Positions 1 through 19,582 of a stretch of 64,000 nt of DNA are shown here, one piece after another. Location: assembly GCA_964030475.1 (NCBI GenBank), contig CAXIPT010000002.1, forward strand, positions 18,312,961-18,376,960. The letters run 5' to 3'. Source of the DNA: Tethya wilhelma. Its lineage: Eukaryota > Porifera > Demospongiae > Tethyida > Tethyidae. The position numbers were made by a program, and so were the translations under genes. Each line of letters starts with the position of its first letter. Position 1 is the first letter of the stretch. The notes under the pieces are model-generated. The model saw nothing but the letters and a program-made list of their open reading frames with translations. It did no database searches and was not told the DNA's origin.

Positions 1-57
<57 letters not shown>
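1..57. repeat. (CA)n microsatellite at window edge
   Basis: Uninterrupted CA dinucleotides to about position 57, directly upstream of the first visible splice acceptor of the gene that follows. Confidence 0.95.
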
Positions 58-59
<2 letters not shown>

Positions 60-126
60 CTAAATCCTTTATATACATGGCTTTTTGGAGGTATTCTTAC
101 TTACTCCTTATGGTTATGGCATGCAG

Positions 127-1978
127 GTGTGAGAGTGGTGACCTGGCTGGAAAACATGAACGGATTAGAATCACATCTGATGGGCCGTCACGTCCTACCT
201 ATGCTTATTTTGATCCTGATGTTCAACTTGCTGGAGATTTCTCAAGTATAGTTAATTATAAGTATTATTAATTTTTAGTAATAGTTATGTCGACTGTGGT
301 ATTGTTATCACTATGATAGCGGGAAATTTTCGTATTTTTCATCTGCCTTTCGAATATACGAAAATTAAAACTGCCAAAATTTAACTTCCGCATTTACTTT
401 ATACGAGCGTGCGCCATGTATACGAAATTTAAAGCTACGAAAAATTTTTCTGGTACGTTTATACGAAATTTTGCACCAACGAAAATTTCCCGCTATACGG
501 TATGATATCAGATAAATTGTTGATGTAAACATCTTTTTTTTATTGCAGTTATTGGACGTGCAATCGGTATACATGTTCACAATGCTACTGGTCTACTCTT
601 TGACTGTGGTCAAATCGTTCCACTTCAGTTCTCAAGCAATCTTCTCATTATACGAATTAATTCTGGTTCCATGCTAAGGTACTTGCATACTTTCTTGACT
701 TCCCCCCGGCCATGAGAAAAGGATACATTATAGATTTTATCTAAACTCTTTATGTGCCCAATGTTCTAAAGGAGTGAATTTGCACGAGAATTAACAGAAG
801 GGACATCGGTTGATCCAACAGATGTATTCATAGTGACTCAAACTGTGACTACTCTTCAACCTGAATCAGGAGTACAATGTACCAGCTTTATTATGAGAAT
901 CAATGGAGAAACTTGTGAGTATATACAATACTAGTCACCTCTAACACGATTCTATTGTTTTTATGGAATTACATGCAGCTGAACAAGCTAATAGCAACTA
1001 CGATGAGGTAGTAAACTCGGGAAATCTTCAAAAGTTTGGTTGTATTGACCCAAGTGAGCAATTCCTGCTCTATTTAGCAATGTTGCTGCCACACAAGGCT
1101 GTTTGTTTTTTGTGTAGATACTGTTGTCCTCAGTTTCATCAACCAAAGTCCACGAGTTCAAGGAAACACCATAACAGCTGATATCCAATCCAGTCAGCCA
1201 GTTGAAATGATGACCTGTAGACTCACTGGCTTTCCTGAGCAGAACTGTTAAGTCTCATGCATAGCTCAAATAGCATACTATTAATTTTATTCCACAAACT
1301 ACAATGAATCATGTTTTGTTTGTTCTTTGCCTTTACAAAGGTTCATCTGGGTCTGTGACATTCACTGATGTTCCACCTCGTCAATTGCCCTTCAATCGAC
1401 CCTACATCCTTCGTGTTGTTGCTAGGATGAGTGATGGATCACAGGCTGTTATTAGGAGACCAGTTCGTGTTGGTATGTTATAGCTTACGTTATGCTAAAA
1501 CTGCACCATATTAAAAAAGATCAAAGGGGAGCCTGGGGATGCATGAGGCTAATATTTGTCAGTAGGTTTTGTATTGAACAAATCTTTGAACTTTTTGTCC
1601 TAAAGAGCAAGAGGGATTCTGTGGAGTTCATTTTGTCAATAATGGCATCACTGTTGCTGGAAACATTGCAATTGCTGATTTTGTTAGTGTCGGTACAGTC
1701 AGCTCAATGCTATGCAGCATGGACAGGGGACCACTACTTCCATGTGAGTCATACATTGTAGTGTTAGCGACTATCATCACTTTAGAGTATTCTACGTATC
1801 ATCTAAAGTTTATTGTTACTCATGTAAAGGTGTTTCATTCTTTTTTATAATAGGCAGCAGCCCCCAGATATTTCCTGGTCTCTCTGCAGGAGAACACCGT
1901 TTGAAGGTTGTACCAAGTCAAGCTGACTGTGGGAGGAATCGTTACCGCATTCATAAGAAATTCACTGTGGAAATGTGA
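127..1978 (+). CDS. C-terminal part of an extracellular-type protein with two tandem Cys-containing beta-type modules
   Basis: Seven exons read through in phase: 127-245, 549-678, 772-914, 1118-1246, 1341-1472, 1606-1743 and 1854-1978 (stop TGA 1976-1978). The gene starts before the window. The last four exons encode two related modules of about 75 residues. Each has a strand-like start, then a short Cys-containing hairpin (MTCRL..FPEQNCSSG in one, MLCSMDRGPLLPCSSP in the other), then a hydrophobic 'V-x-x-G-x-H-x-L-x-V'-like strand. This resembles the fold-level pattern of HYR/Ig-like extracellular repeats, but the family is not recognised with confidence. No transmembrane segment is visible before the stop, so the product is either secreted or anchored by an upstream segment. 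Intron 1 carries a MITE (314-500). Function unknown. Confidence 0.7.
314..500. mobile_element. MITE, TA-target family (copy 1), in an intron
   Basis: About 187 bp with inverted ends: ATAGCGGGAAATTTTCG at the left, its complement CGAAAATTTCCCGCTATACGG at the right, the right end followed by TA. Same family as 55902-56107, 33664-33730 and 59590-59660. The outermost left bases are degenerate. Confidence 0.75.
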
Positions 1979-2371
1979 TTCAGAATCATTGCAGGACAAA
2001 AAACAATGAAACTGGGAGTCAATTTATAATGGTTGTGAAATTAGCTTGTAGGAATAGATGTGCACTCTGTAGTATAGTTTACTGGAGATACAGTAGCATT
2101 GTCTGTCACTCAGAATCACTGTGTACTGCACATGCGCAAATCGCATGAGGGCGGGCTTTTAGAATCACTAGCACTCTGGACTCCGCTCACTCTGCTCTGG
2201 AACTGTGTGGCTAAACAACTCTCAACAAAGTCAAAGATTGAGGATAGATATACTTGTTACAGTTTAATAGTGGAGTCGATCTAGTCGAGGTTTGACATTG
2301 TGTTGAAAAACTCTTTGAGAAGGAGGAGGGCAGATTCTATTTAATGCCCACCCCTGTGTTCTTGTTAAAAG

Positions 2372-3349
2372 ATGGATGATTTTCGACTGCCCGAGCAGCT
2401 AACAGATGAAGACTTCAATTATTCCGGTATTAATTTCTGGGTGCTGTTACAAGTTGTATGGAATTCACTTGTTTTCCTCCTCAGAGGCTCAGTTTGATGT
2501 GGACTATTTGGAGCGCATCTCTTCAGAAGGAGACTCACAAGCCAGTGCTCTTGCTAGAGAGAGTCTCTACGTCAAGTTTGACCCCCTTGTCAGTAAGGCC
2601 TCACCGAGAAAGGGAGGGAAGGGTAAATCACCTAGGACTCGTCGAGAGGAGATTGCAAGGTACCAAGAGAAATACTACATGTTCTTCTCTTAGCACTATA
2701 GTTTCATTATCTCTATTCTCCCCAGCAGCGATCTTATGGCGATGAACACCCCTCCATCAAAGATTGAATCAAGACTACCAACTGCAGTTAACGTTGACAC
2801 TGACACAAGGTACTAACTAAATGCTTACAATACCACCAATGTGGATTGCTTTGTACCCAGGCTCTCCCCTCTGACCTTTCACTCAAAAGGGGAGAACCTG
2901 GGTATGAGGCTAGTCTCTGGGATCTCAGAATCACACTAACTTGTGTTCCTGCTGCAGCAACACTCCCCTGTCAACTGGCCATGAGTGGGACACCACTCAA
3001 GAGGATGACTCTCTGCAGTACAGCTCAGATGACATTCTCATGGCCCCTGACGAGGAGACCTTGAGTCTACCTGAGTCTGTTGATGGTGGGAGCATGCCTG
3101 AGCAACAAGAGGTACAGTAAGTAAGGTTGGAGTAAATCTTTGAGCCCAGGTCTTTTGAATTCTAGTTGAATGCTCTTACCACTTAGCTACTAGAGCTCAC
3201 TGACATTGGGCCACTGCTCTCTCTTACGTATTACTACTCTTCTCCAAATTCCTGTGTGTTTTCTGCAGGAATTAAAGTACACTGAAGACGAAGCTGTCTA
3301 CATGATCAAAGCTGCAGAGCTAGAGGGTCAAAAGTCCATTCGTGAAGAG
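2372..3349 (+). pseudogene. Partial second TACC gene copy, truncated at a gap
   Basis: Five exons align with the first half of the complete TACC gene on the opposite strand (4652-7458): 2372-2426 (a candidate start, MDDFRLPEQLTDEDFNYS), 2485-2659, 2726-2809, 2958-3111 and 3269-3349. The exon with the typical TACC motif around 'ALARESLYVKFDPL' is almost identical to its partner. The later exons are clearly diverged (SSDLMAMNTPP against SDLLQFNTPP; ELKYTEDEAVYMI against VLKYSEEDLTRLL), so this is a paralogue rather than an allele. It ends as the TACC coiled coil begins and runs into (C)n, one N at 3455 and (TG)n. The rest of the coiled coil is not in the window on this strand. It could be a real gene cut by an assembly join, or a truncated duplicate. 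Confidence 0.7.
2852..2913. mobile_element. Small palindromic MITE, TAGCCTC family
   Basis: Hairpin GTACCCAGGCTCTCCCC ... GGGGAGAACCTGGGTATGAGGCTA inside an intron of the partial TACC copy. Same end sequence as the elements at 18351, 18764, 40924 and 50661. Confidence 0.7.
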
Positions 3350-3430
3350 GTACGTACATACAATCTATAGTGTACTAGTTGTCTAAGTAGCATCAGTTGT
3401 TAGTCTGTGGGTGGTTCCTTTATTGTGTTC

Positions 3431-3456
3431 CCCCCCCCCCCCCCCCCCCCCCCCCN

Positions 3457-3510
<54 letters not shown>

Positions 3511-3563
3511 TGTGTGTATGTATGTGTGTGCGTGTCTGCGTGTGTGTGTGTGTGTGTGTGTGT
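3431..3563. repeat. (C)n, one N (3455), then imperfect (TG)n: probable contig junction
   Basis: A run of C up to the N, followed by TG repeats with a few interruptions. Left of it a plus-strand gene ends mid-way; right of it a minus-strand gene lacks its last codons. That is what a scaffold join would produce. Confidence 0.75.
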
Positions 3564-3565
3564 AC

Positions 3566-4360
3566 CTCTAGCAGCTTGCAGTTCCCTTCTCTCCTTCTCC
3601 TGCTGCTCCCTGCTCACTCTGACTCTCACTCCAAGAGCACCTGCCACCATCCTCCTAGCCACCACAGCACTCGTTTTAGGTTTGGGGCGTGCATCTGTTG
3701 GAGTAGGACGAAGTTTGTCTGTAAGCATGGTACAGAAATAAAAAAAGTTTCTGTAAATGAGGCACAAAAATATTGAGGCATGCAGTATGTTATGTAGGAA
3801 TGTTTGCTGTAAACGTTACACAGTTCTACCTGCAAACTTTTCTGCCACCTCTTTTGACTGTTGGGTTCCATCTTTCAGCAACCTTGTCTTGAAGTTTGTA
3901 TAACGTGCTTTGGCAGCTAACAAAGCTAGTGTCAGAAAATAATATTATTATGGTAAGATTCTTAAGTTAAGTTTTCAGCTAGAAAACCGACCTTGTTCAC
4001 TAGTAGCAAACAGTCCAATAGCATGGGTGTCATCAACCCACTTCAATCTGAAATCAGATGGGCTGTGTGTATATACATGTGTACAATAAAACTGACTTGA
4101 AAGCATAGCAAAATATCTTTACCCATAATCTTTATTGAACTCAGTGATTATATCTTTAGTTTTTAGTTGAGGAGAAAAGTCATACACTTCTATGACATAT
4201 GAGAACCCTATGGTGAGAAACAGATAGAGAGACATCCAACACAATCCCAGGCACAAGGACACTACGGGAGAATCATAAAATTACTCACTGTCTTCATTTT
4301 CGGGACTTTCAGAACTTGGTGGTGTGACTGTCAGCAAGGCCAGCTGGTCAGCCAAGCACA
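3566..4360 (-). CDS. R3HCC1/R3HCC1L-like protein, C-terminal half
   Basis: Exons on the minus strand: 4360-4289, 4207-4123, 4047-3992, 3925-3830 and 3718-3566, all joining in phase with consensus splice sites. The product contains the landmark stretch of the vertebrate R3H and coiled-coil domain proteins: 'VIEVYDFSPQLKT', then 'LKWVDDTHAIGLF', a basic segment 'ALLAAKARYTNFKTRLL', and 'TSAVVARRMVAGALGV' followed by a charged helix. This part is an RRM-like fold plus tail in R3HCC1-type proteins (family knowledge). The N-terminal R3H domain was not found; a possible upstream exon at 4475-4432 does not join in frame. The last few codons are lost in the repeat and N region downstream. The neighbouring TACC gene on the same strand ends 292 bp upstream. 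Confidence 0.8.
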
Positions 4361-4651
4361 CTATGATGTGTGTGTGTAGTCAGGACAACTTATATAGATA
4401 GCCTAATATAACACATAATCAGAACATACACTTCTTAACTTCAGCACCACCATTCATCATTTCACCACTGTCAGTCTGAGAATATGTTTATTTCACGACA
4501 CCTTACCAAATTATTGTTGATCTGATCAACGTTGCTATGCCCACCATGCATGGAGATAAAAATCAATTACAATACCAATATATACCAATATCTATTTGTT
4601 TTGTGTGCACAAACTCTATAATAATTTATAGTGCTCATATTAAAAGAACAA

Positions 4652-7458
<2,807 letters not shown>

Positions 7459-7733
7459 CTTTCTGTGCTTGAGGTCGAGGTTGCTCCACTTCGAAAATTT
7501 AGCGGGCAACTTTTAGAAAAAAAGAGGACGTCCCTGATAATTACCAATTCTCCGACCATGGGGCGTTTACTTTCAATCCTGACATTTCAATTCCAGTTCC
7601 AGGTCTACTTCGATACTCAAGAAAGATGGCGGGTTTGCAATCCCCTTTAGTTTAGGTCGTACTGTCCTTCATCGAAGAGTTTCTGTTGCAATTCGAGAGT
7701 ACCAACTGAGGGCCCAACTCACTGGATACGAGA
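7459..7733. promoter_or_regulatory. Bidirectional promoter region, TACC (-) / DOCK (+)
   Basis: The two start codons are divergent and 275 bp apart. The 5' untranslated regions and promoters of both genes must fit here unless there are unseen upstream non-coding exons. No TATA box was recognised. An apparent ATG at 7625 opens only a nine-codon frame. Confidence 0.55.
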
Positions 7734-8534
7734 ATGGAGGCCGCTGGAAGCTGGAGACCAACCAGGAGTGCAAAATATGGCGTGGGTAGGTCTCTTCAGT
7801 CACCCGACGTATCAGTTTGCATGAAGGCACCTTCACATAGCTGTGAGGCCATGCCATTGTTATGAAGTGTCTGTTAGTCCTTGGGATTATTGGTCTAAGA
7901 TAAAAGGATATAATATTTCAAAAGTTGCACTGGTGTCTTGTCATGCATGTAGAACAGCTTGTTTTTATGTCCCTCTAGTTGCTTGTACTTCCTCTGAGAG
8001 AGAGACTAGTTTGGGAAAAGGGGAGACTGCTTTGTATTCACACGTACTGTACCATTAATGGAAACCACAAACAGCTGTACCTCTATCAGACCTCCTTCCC
8101 CTGCGCACACACACACACACACACACAAACCAATCTTAGTTGTCTTCAAGTACGAGCCGAAAGCCAACTACCCTTTCTTGGGCCTTCAGTTGGGAGATGT
8201 GGTTCAGATACTGGAGGAGAACGCTGGATGGTACCGCGGGTTCTCTCTGAGGGACAAGCACAACAAGGGAGTGTTCCCCGCCTCTCACGTTCACATTAAA
8301 GACTGCAATGTTGTTAATCCTGGGTGAGTTTGTTTGGTTCGGTTTACATTTGCCCTGTAAGTATGTACATGTATGTTGTATGTACTTAGTATGCAGTAGT
8401 GTGTTTGTTGTGTGAAGGGTAGATGTGATAGTTTAGGAATGTGGAATTATGGATATCTCTCTGTGTTGTTGATATTGTGTGTATGTATCTGTAATAATGT
8501 CCATTAGTATTGATGGCCCAACTCCCCTCAATGT

Positions 8535-8575
<41 letters not shown>

Positions 8576-10730
8576 ACCGGATGAAACTATTGTGCTCAAA
8601 GAAGATCCCATCGTTCAAGAAATCTCAGACGTGCTAAAAGAGTGGAGTGTCGTTTGGAAGAGACTTTATGCCGTGAGTTAGCACAAGCCCTGTTGCTACG
8701 TGACGCACGTACAGAGTGTTTCCATCTCAACACCCTTCATTTGTTTTCTTGCGAGGAGTGTTTGTGTTGGTTTGTGGATGCTTTTAGCGTGCATTCCCAA
8801 TAATTTGATTGACAAATAAAAAATTGGCAAATGACCAACTTGCTATCGGCATACATGTACGCCCGATGTACCATATAGGTAGTGTATAGTTCACTGCATA
8901 CAGTGCTCTATGTGTGTACTGTGACCTGTGTGCTAGAGTGTGGTGGTTGTCAGTATGACTAGAATATTGGGTGGTGTAGAATTTGTTTGTGTCTTCAGTG
9001 GATAGCTGTCGTAGCAACTCCACACAGCCATTGCTATGGGACACACACACACATACAGTACGAACATACACACTTATTTTCACACATGCACACACACACA
9101 CACATGCTCCTATAGGAAGGCAAGCGTCGACAGTTTCAAGAGCTCACTCAACTGATGCGTGATCTTCTTGACAGAAGAAGACAAATTCTCTCCAGGACTC
9201 TTCCAAGAGTGAGTTGTTCAAGTTTCGTGTTCACTAGTGTGCCTTGGGTGTTGTCAAAACTTCTACTAGAAAGCAAGTCATTAACATGTAGTGCATGTAC
9301 ATTGTATAGTGTAAGAGGTGATTTTCTTTTGGCAATAGAGTGAGAGTGTGACAGCAATGTTTCAGTTTTCACTGTCCTTGCTGTGTGTGTGTGTGTGTGT
9401 GCGAAGATACTACTGAATTATGACAGATCAAATTTCACAAACTCAGCAAATTATGCTCTCCCTTGCTACTCTCGACACCAATAGAGATAGGAATACTGTA
9501 TTGTACAACCAGCCTTGCCTACTGCAGGACAGCTGCAATACATGTACTCATCTCCCTAGATGTAGACCCTATTTGGAACTCACCTGACCCACTCTGCCAG
9601 TAGTTTAGCCATCGATCTATAGACCTTCCTTCTCTCTCCACTGCTGTTTCCCTCTACCTGTTGTCCTCTTGTCCTAGAGCATGCCTTCTGGTTCATACAT
9701 GTGTGCTCTTGCTTCTTTACACTGGAATGTTCATTAGCAGCAATAGATCATGTGACCTTCATCTCATGCATACATACAATGTCATAGGTAGTATAAATGG
9801 GCCCACCATTGTACCTCACTCTCACTCGCTCTATTCTGTAAGATTGCGTACGTTTTGAACGAATTGACAGTCGGTCTCTATCAGTCAAATAGTGTGTGTG
9901 TATGAGAGATTGAGCCTGCTCTTAAACTAGCTAGAAGTCTAAGCCTAACTCAGCCTGGTTTAAGGTTTGGAGTTGTTTGTGTGTATGACTCGTAATTTTG
10001 TGTCCTTAGGATGAGCTGAAGGAGTTGAAACAGAATGTGGGTACAAAGATTGACTACGGAAATCGAATGTTGGCCATGGACCTTGTACCTCGAGATGACA
10101 GTGGGACTCCCATCAACCCAAAGACAGCCGGTGTGATGCAACTCTACAAAGTGGTGAGTGCTAGGTTTGTGTTTGTTGGTGACCCCCTGTGATGAGTTGA
10201 GTGAATGTGAGTGTGTGAGAGAGAGAGAGAGAGATGGTGATGGTGAACTGTCAGTTGATTTAGTGTTCAAAGCTACCCTGTCATTTTTCTCTTCAGATGA
10301 AACAGTGGTCTCAGCAACAAGGCAGTGGAGAGGGGGTAAGTAGGAACACCTTTGGAAAACTTTACATTTTGCAAGTTGTTTGTATGATAAAGTAGCTCTA
10401 TAGCCTTACACACAATGTCACTGCCCCCCTCCATCACACACACACACACGTATAACCCACATAGAATCGTAAGAGCTACATCCACCTGACTCCTCAGACT
10501 GCTCCTATACCGAAACGAGACGAACACCACCTCTTCCTCAAGTTCTCGGCCTTGGCTCTTCAGATCAACGAACCTTGTGAGCTCCTCTTCTTCATGTACG
10601 ATGCCAGACAGTCCAAAGTCCTCAGGTGAGTCAATCAGTCAATCTACTGTATGAGTGTATGGGTTGTTTAGAACTTTATCTCTGTGAGAGATCTACTCTC
10701 TTGGGAAATGAGTGTGGCTTTTTGTTTACC

Positions 10731-10771
<41 letters not shown>

Positions 10772-11672
10772 CTGCTGGGTTGGTCCTCTTTCCTTGTGAC
10801 TGTTATCTCAGTGTACATTGTCTGGAGCATGTTTTCTTCAACAAAATGAGAACGCTTGTAGTGTGCTGGCTACTATGGTTACTTTCAATTGTATAGCCTA
10901 TGAATAGTTTATGGTGAGCTCTGTCTGTGTACTCTGAGGGTTGCATGTTTCATTGTGTCCTTCAGTTACACACACACACATAATACATTATAATAATGTG
11001 CTAGTTCTGAGGACAGTCACTAGTTCTGTTCATTCTCTCCTCCACAGTGAACGTTACATGATAGCTCTCTCCCAGCACTGCCTGCCCAAAGACCCCGAAA
11101 AGATCAACCAATGCTTTGCAGTCTTTACTGTAAGTAAATTCATGACCTGAGAGTGGTCCACGTGCCATGCATACACCGTCCCCATAGCAAAGATCCGGTC
11201 TATCTGCGTATGATCCTCCAATACTATGGTTCCTTCCTAATTGGCACATTAATACTCACTGTCATTGACTGCTGTTGTTCCCCTTAGGATTTGGATGGCT
11301 CTGATTTGAACAACAAAGACCTTTATCTCGTCTGCCAGGTTATAAGAATTGGTGAGTAACATAACAGCAGCAAGAGACATGATAAGCATGTGGTTATTCT
11401 CATGGTTTTAAATTTGTCAAACATCTTCTTTTGCTCTCAAAACATTAAAATCTTCCGTAGCTATCAATGTTGAGGCTAACTAGAAGGTTTTTTTTTTCTG
11501 AGCTTATGGAATTTTTTTTGTCTTTGTTAGGAAATCATCTGGAGGGCAAGACCACTGCTGTTCCTCTCAGAAAGGCTCATGGTGCAGCTGTGTACCCTCT
11601 TCACGAGATCCTCACAAACAGACAGAGTGGAGGAGACCAAGAGGAGAGAGATATACAGATGGATGTCTACAC
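7734..11672 (+). CDS. DOCK1/2/5-type Rac exchange factor, N-terminal exons (SH3 and following helices)
   Basis: Start ATG at 7734 (MEAAGSWRPTRSAKYGV), chosen because it matches the conserved DOCK N-terminus 'W-x-PT...KYGV' and splices in phase into the SH3 exon. Exons: 7734-7785, 8140-8323, 8575-8672, 9116-9208, 10010-10153, 10297-10335, 10465-10625, 11048-11129, 11288-11351 and 11531-11672 (donor GTATCA after VYTY). The SH3 domain lies at about residues 18-80 (ALYDF-like VVFKYEP, GWYRGF, GVFPASHVHI). It is followed by the helical stretch with DELKELKQNVGTKIDYGNR, typical of the DOCK-A/B subfamily, which binds ELMO in other animals. The next two expected exons lie on the other strand (11987-12572). 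Confidence 0.9.
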
Positions 11673-11698
11673 GTACGTATCATAGAAAGAGAGAGAGA

Positions 11699-11700
<2 letters not shown>

Positions 11701-11775
<75 letters not shown>
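11701..11775. repeat. (CA)n microsatellite next to the inverted DOCK segment
   Basis: About 75 bp of CA following (GA)n. It lies between the last correctly oriented DOCK exon and the inverted segment, close to one breakpoint. Confidence 0.95.
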
Positions 11776-11778
<3 letters not shown>

Positions 11779-11986
11779 TACTATAAGCATCTCTATCCGA
11801 TGCACAATCAGTGCTACACACAAATCTTGCTATCAGTATTGACTTGTGTACACAGCTCAATCAACACAGCACCATAAGTTCCAACCATGTCCTAAAACCC
11901 ATTCTCCAAAAAGGTACACTTTCAGCTATACCCTAATAACTTGGCCCAAATATGACTATACAGTGTACTTTATGTACAAGCCTCAC

Positions 11987-12572
11987 ATGGCCGTATGATC
12001 TCGGGGAAGCCCAGTTTGTGGCACTCTGCAGTGAACTTGCGAAAGAGAAGAGGGTGCTCATCCTTGACTCTGCCAAGAGGGCCTTTGAGTGTCTTCAGAG
12101 AGATGAACACACCTGAGACAAGTGGGTTTGTGAGAAGAGAACATATCAAAGCATACCTTCCACTTGTAACTCACACATACTAGTTGGCAAGTATGAGGAG
12201 TAGGCCAATTCACGGATAATTTCTTTCATTGCATGTGTTTCAAACACTCTCTTTATACCACAAACAGTATCATAACAACAATAATAATTATAAAGCTTTT
12301 CTATTTTTAAAGACAACCCCAAAACACAAATCACTATAAACACTAAATACTACCTGCTGAGTCAGGTAAATCTTATACCAATCAACATGCACATGTGTGT
12401 GTCACATGTACTTTGAAGTGCTATGTATAAATCTGATTGTTATAGAGTTGATACCTGTTCCCTTCTCTGTGGGATGGTAGGCTCCTTGCTTCTTGATGAT
12501 GGCATCTTGAAGCTTGTGGTACTCACCACAAGCGCTTGCCTTGCCTTTGAAGCTAATGCTATAGTTTGCCAC
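11987..12572 (-). CDS. Two DOCK exons in inverted orientation
   Basis: The minus strand carries exon 12572-12455 (VANYSISFKGKASACGEYHK... ending EKGTG) and exon 12112-11987 (GVFISLKTLKGPLGRV... ending GFPEIIRP). These are exactly the segments a DOCK protein has between 'DIQMDVYTY' (ending 11672, +) and 'DVRHDVYLTL' (from 12608, +). Both have proper acceptors and donors on the minus strand, and the phases (0 in, 1 between, 1 out) fit the flanking plus-strand exons precisely. Turning the segment round would restore a continuous frame; skipping it (244 nt) would shift the frame. It is therefore a small inversion with breakpoints between about 11673 and 11986 and between 12573 and 12607, either real or an assembly error. 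Confidence 0.85.
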
Positions 12573-12607
12573 CTATTGATGGACAATGCTATTGTTGATT
12601 CCTTTAG

Positions 12608-16709
<4,102 letters not shown>

Positions 16710-16793
16710 GTATGTTATTGATTGTGCTTGTTGTCTCTGTGGTTTAATTCACTCACTCTGTGTGTTCTCTCTCTCTCTCTCTCTCTCTCTCAG

Positions 16794-19540
16794 GGTGAGG
16801 TTGATGAAGAAGTGAGTATGATGGTGCAAGAAATGCTTCGTGTCCTTCTAGAGTGTTTCACTAGTCTCACAGAGAGGTCAGACAAGGTCGTACCATCTGT
16901 GGTGAGTCAGTGTGTGTGTGTGTGTGTGTTTAGAGATTCTCACTATTCCATTCCACACAAGGCGCAAGCTTCCTAGTCTGGATGTTTATGAGTGTTTGGA
17001 CTTGTGTCATTATGATAGTCCCACATTATGTAAACTTAGCATGTCTTTGATGAAAGTGAAAGAAAATAGGGCAGGCCTGTTTGAACACTCACATGTGGGG
17101 GCACTAAACACATTACTTTATGATATTGACCAATGTGTTTGTGTGTGTGTTGTGTGTTTAGGGTCATTGTGTGTCTGTGTTGATGGCCCTGTTGGAGCTG
17201 ATGACACCAATACACTACCAGATGCTCAGGCAATCTCTCATTGAAGGTAGAACTGATGATGCTGACCTTGGGGTGAGTGAAACTGTACCTTTCTCATTTC
17301 ACTTGTGCCTGTACATGCAGGAACACGTCATGTGGCCGTGGTGTGTGTATCATTGTATGTCTTTGTCTTGTAGGAGTTCATATTGTGTACGTTCAATGCA
17401 TTCTGTGAGCTGGTGGCTCTCAATCTCTACCCCTCTGATTGGACTGCTCTTAAGCTGCTGCAGAACTAGTGAGTCTTGGTGATTTTATGCATTTCTTGTG
17501 TTATGTTAACAAATATTGTAAATCCCGAAGTTTGCGTAGTAAAGAAAAAAATAGTACTGCTAAAGAAAAAAATAGTACTGCAGAGTATGAAAAATAAATA
17601 CACCAAATTTAATAATAGTGGATGGGGCTGCATGTTGTGCGGTTGAATGAAAATTTAATATACTAATATTTTCCAAATTTTGGTAGGGAGTGTGTTTGAA
17701 AATAGTACTCACTCATTTGCTTCCTCCTGGTGTATTAATTATACAGTGTGATTCTGAGAACCACAAACCAGTTGTCTCGGATACTGGTGGAGGACTTCCT
17801 TGGTCCAGAGGATGACCCTATCGTCTTCAACCCATCAGTGAGTGTGCTCTTCTTGCCTCTGCATGAATACTTGTGTACATCTATAATGGTTCGTTCTCCC
17901 ACTCCATTTCCTTCCTTCAGTTGTGGCAGAACTTCTTCCAGCTAGCCGTGGCCTTCACGTGCCAGTCAACCCTCCAACTGGAGGGGATGGGAGAAGTGAA
18001 GAGAAACAGAATCCTAGACAAGTATGTCACCTCCAACTACTACTTCTATCTTGCTATTGTACTGTACATGTAGTTCTCTTGAATTCTTTAAAATGTTCTC
18101 TTGGAATTGTAAATGGTGTAATCCCTTTATCCTTCTTCGTTTTCATCTCTCTCTCTCTCTCTCTCCCCCCCCCCTCCAGCTATGGGGACATGAGGATAGC
18201 TATGAACAGTCTGATGGTGAGCAAGTGGCATGCCCTCGGCAACTACCAGTCTCGCTACGTCCCCACCATGATAGGGCCCTTCCTCAAGGTGTCTCTCATC
18301 CCCCACACTGGTGAGCCTCTGGGAGCTTCTTAGCTTCTCTAGCACAATATTAGCCTCATACCCAAGCTCTCTCCTTTGACCTTACACTAAGGAGAGAGCC
18401 TGGGTACGAGGCTAGCACAGAATGCTACTGTTCTAAGATTCTTTCAAATATTGTGCTCACTTCTTCTTGCTTTTTCTACATACTCGTGCAATTCTGTAGC
18501 AATACGTCGCACCACCATCCCTATATTTTATGACATGATGGAGAATGAGTTCAAGTACAGAAAGAACTTCCACATGGTTAGTTATTAACTTAACAAGTGC
18601 TGCCCCTGTGATAATTGGCTAAATTACGACATGGATGTGTCCACCTCTCTTCCTTCAGATGGAGATGGAGATGATTGATAAGCTTGATGTCTACATCAGT
18701 GGAGGCAACGGAGACGCCAAGTACAGGCAGCTGCTCTACCACATGTGAGAGCCGCCACTATAGTAGCCTCATTCCCAGGCTCCTCCTTTGCGAATATTTT
18801 CTTCTAAAATAACGAAGAAAATATTCGCGAAGAAGGAGCCTGGGAACAAGGCTACCACTATAGAAGCACCTTTACTCTAGAGTCACACTTGTACTAAATC
18901 TGATTTGCATTTTTGCATCAAAAGTTTCCTTGTTTTGGTGCTGTGATGTGTGTTGTCATGGCGATCAATGTTCCGTGTGTGTAGGCTGTCCGAGCGGTGC
19001 AAGGCCAACCCAGTGATGGAAAGAGAAGGTGGCATGGTATTCATTGAATCCTTGGCTGAACTCCTCAAGAGAGTGTTGGACTATCGTGCCGTGCAGCAAG
19101 GAGACAGAGACCTGCACATGCACGTCATGTTCAATCTGCTGGTGCGTGCATGTCTGTCTGGTGACCTTTACCAACTTGTGTTCAGGAGTAACAGTATCTG
19201 TAGTATATACTACATGCTTCTTTTTTTCTTCTTCTCTCAGAATTTCTACAAAGAGATGGGTCGAGAAGAGATCTACATTAGGTAAGGACACTGGTTTCAT
19301 CGGAAATATCTAATTATTTTACGTATCTCTCCATCTGTTCCTCCTCAGGTACATCTACCACCTGGCAGAGCTGCACAAACAGAGTGGGCACTGGGTTGAA
19401 GCTGGCTTCACACTTCTGCTGCATGCACAGCTGCTTCAGGTTAGAGAGCATGAGGTGGCTTGGCGTTGGATTGTTTGGTCAAAATATTTGTTTGTGGATA
19501 TGTACTCAGTTTATGTTGTGCTAACAATGCTTCAATATGT

Positions 19541-19582
<42 letters not shown>

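Noticed and set aside
4281..4303. Stop codon ending a gene '..SPENEDSE*'
   Set aside because: GTGAGT at this point is a splice donor; splicing to 4207 gives the R3HCC1-type sequence in phase.
7625..7790. Earlier start or different product upstream of DOCK (frame with GRTVLHRRVSVAIREY)
   Set aside because: That frame has no upstream ATG and does not splice in phase to the SH3 exon, whereas ATG 7734 gives the conserved DOCK start.
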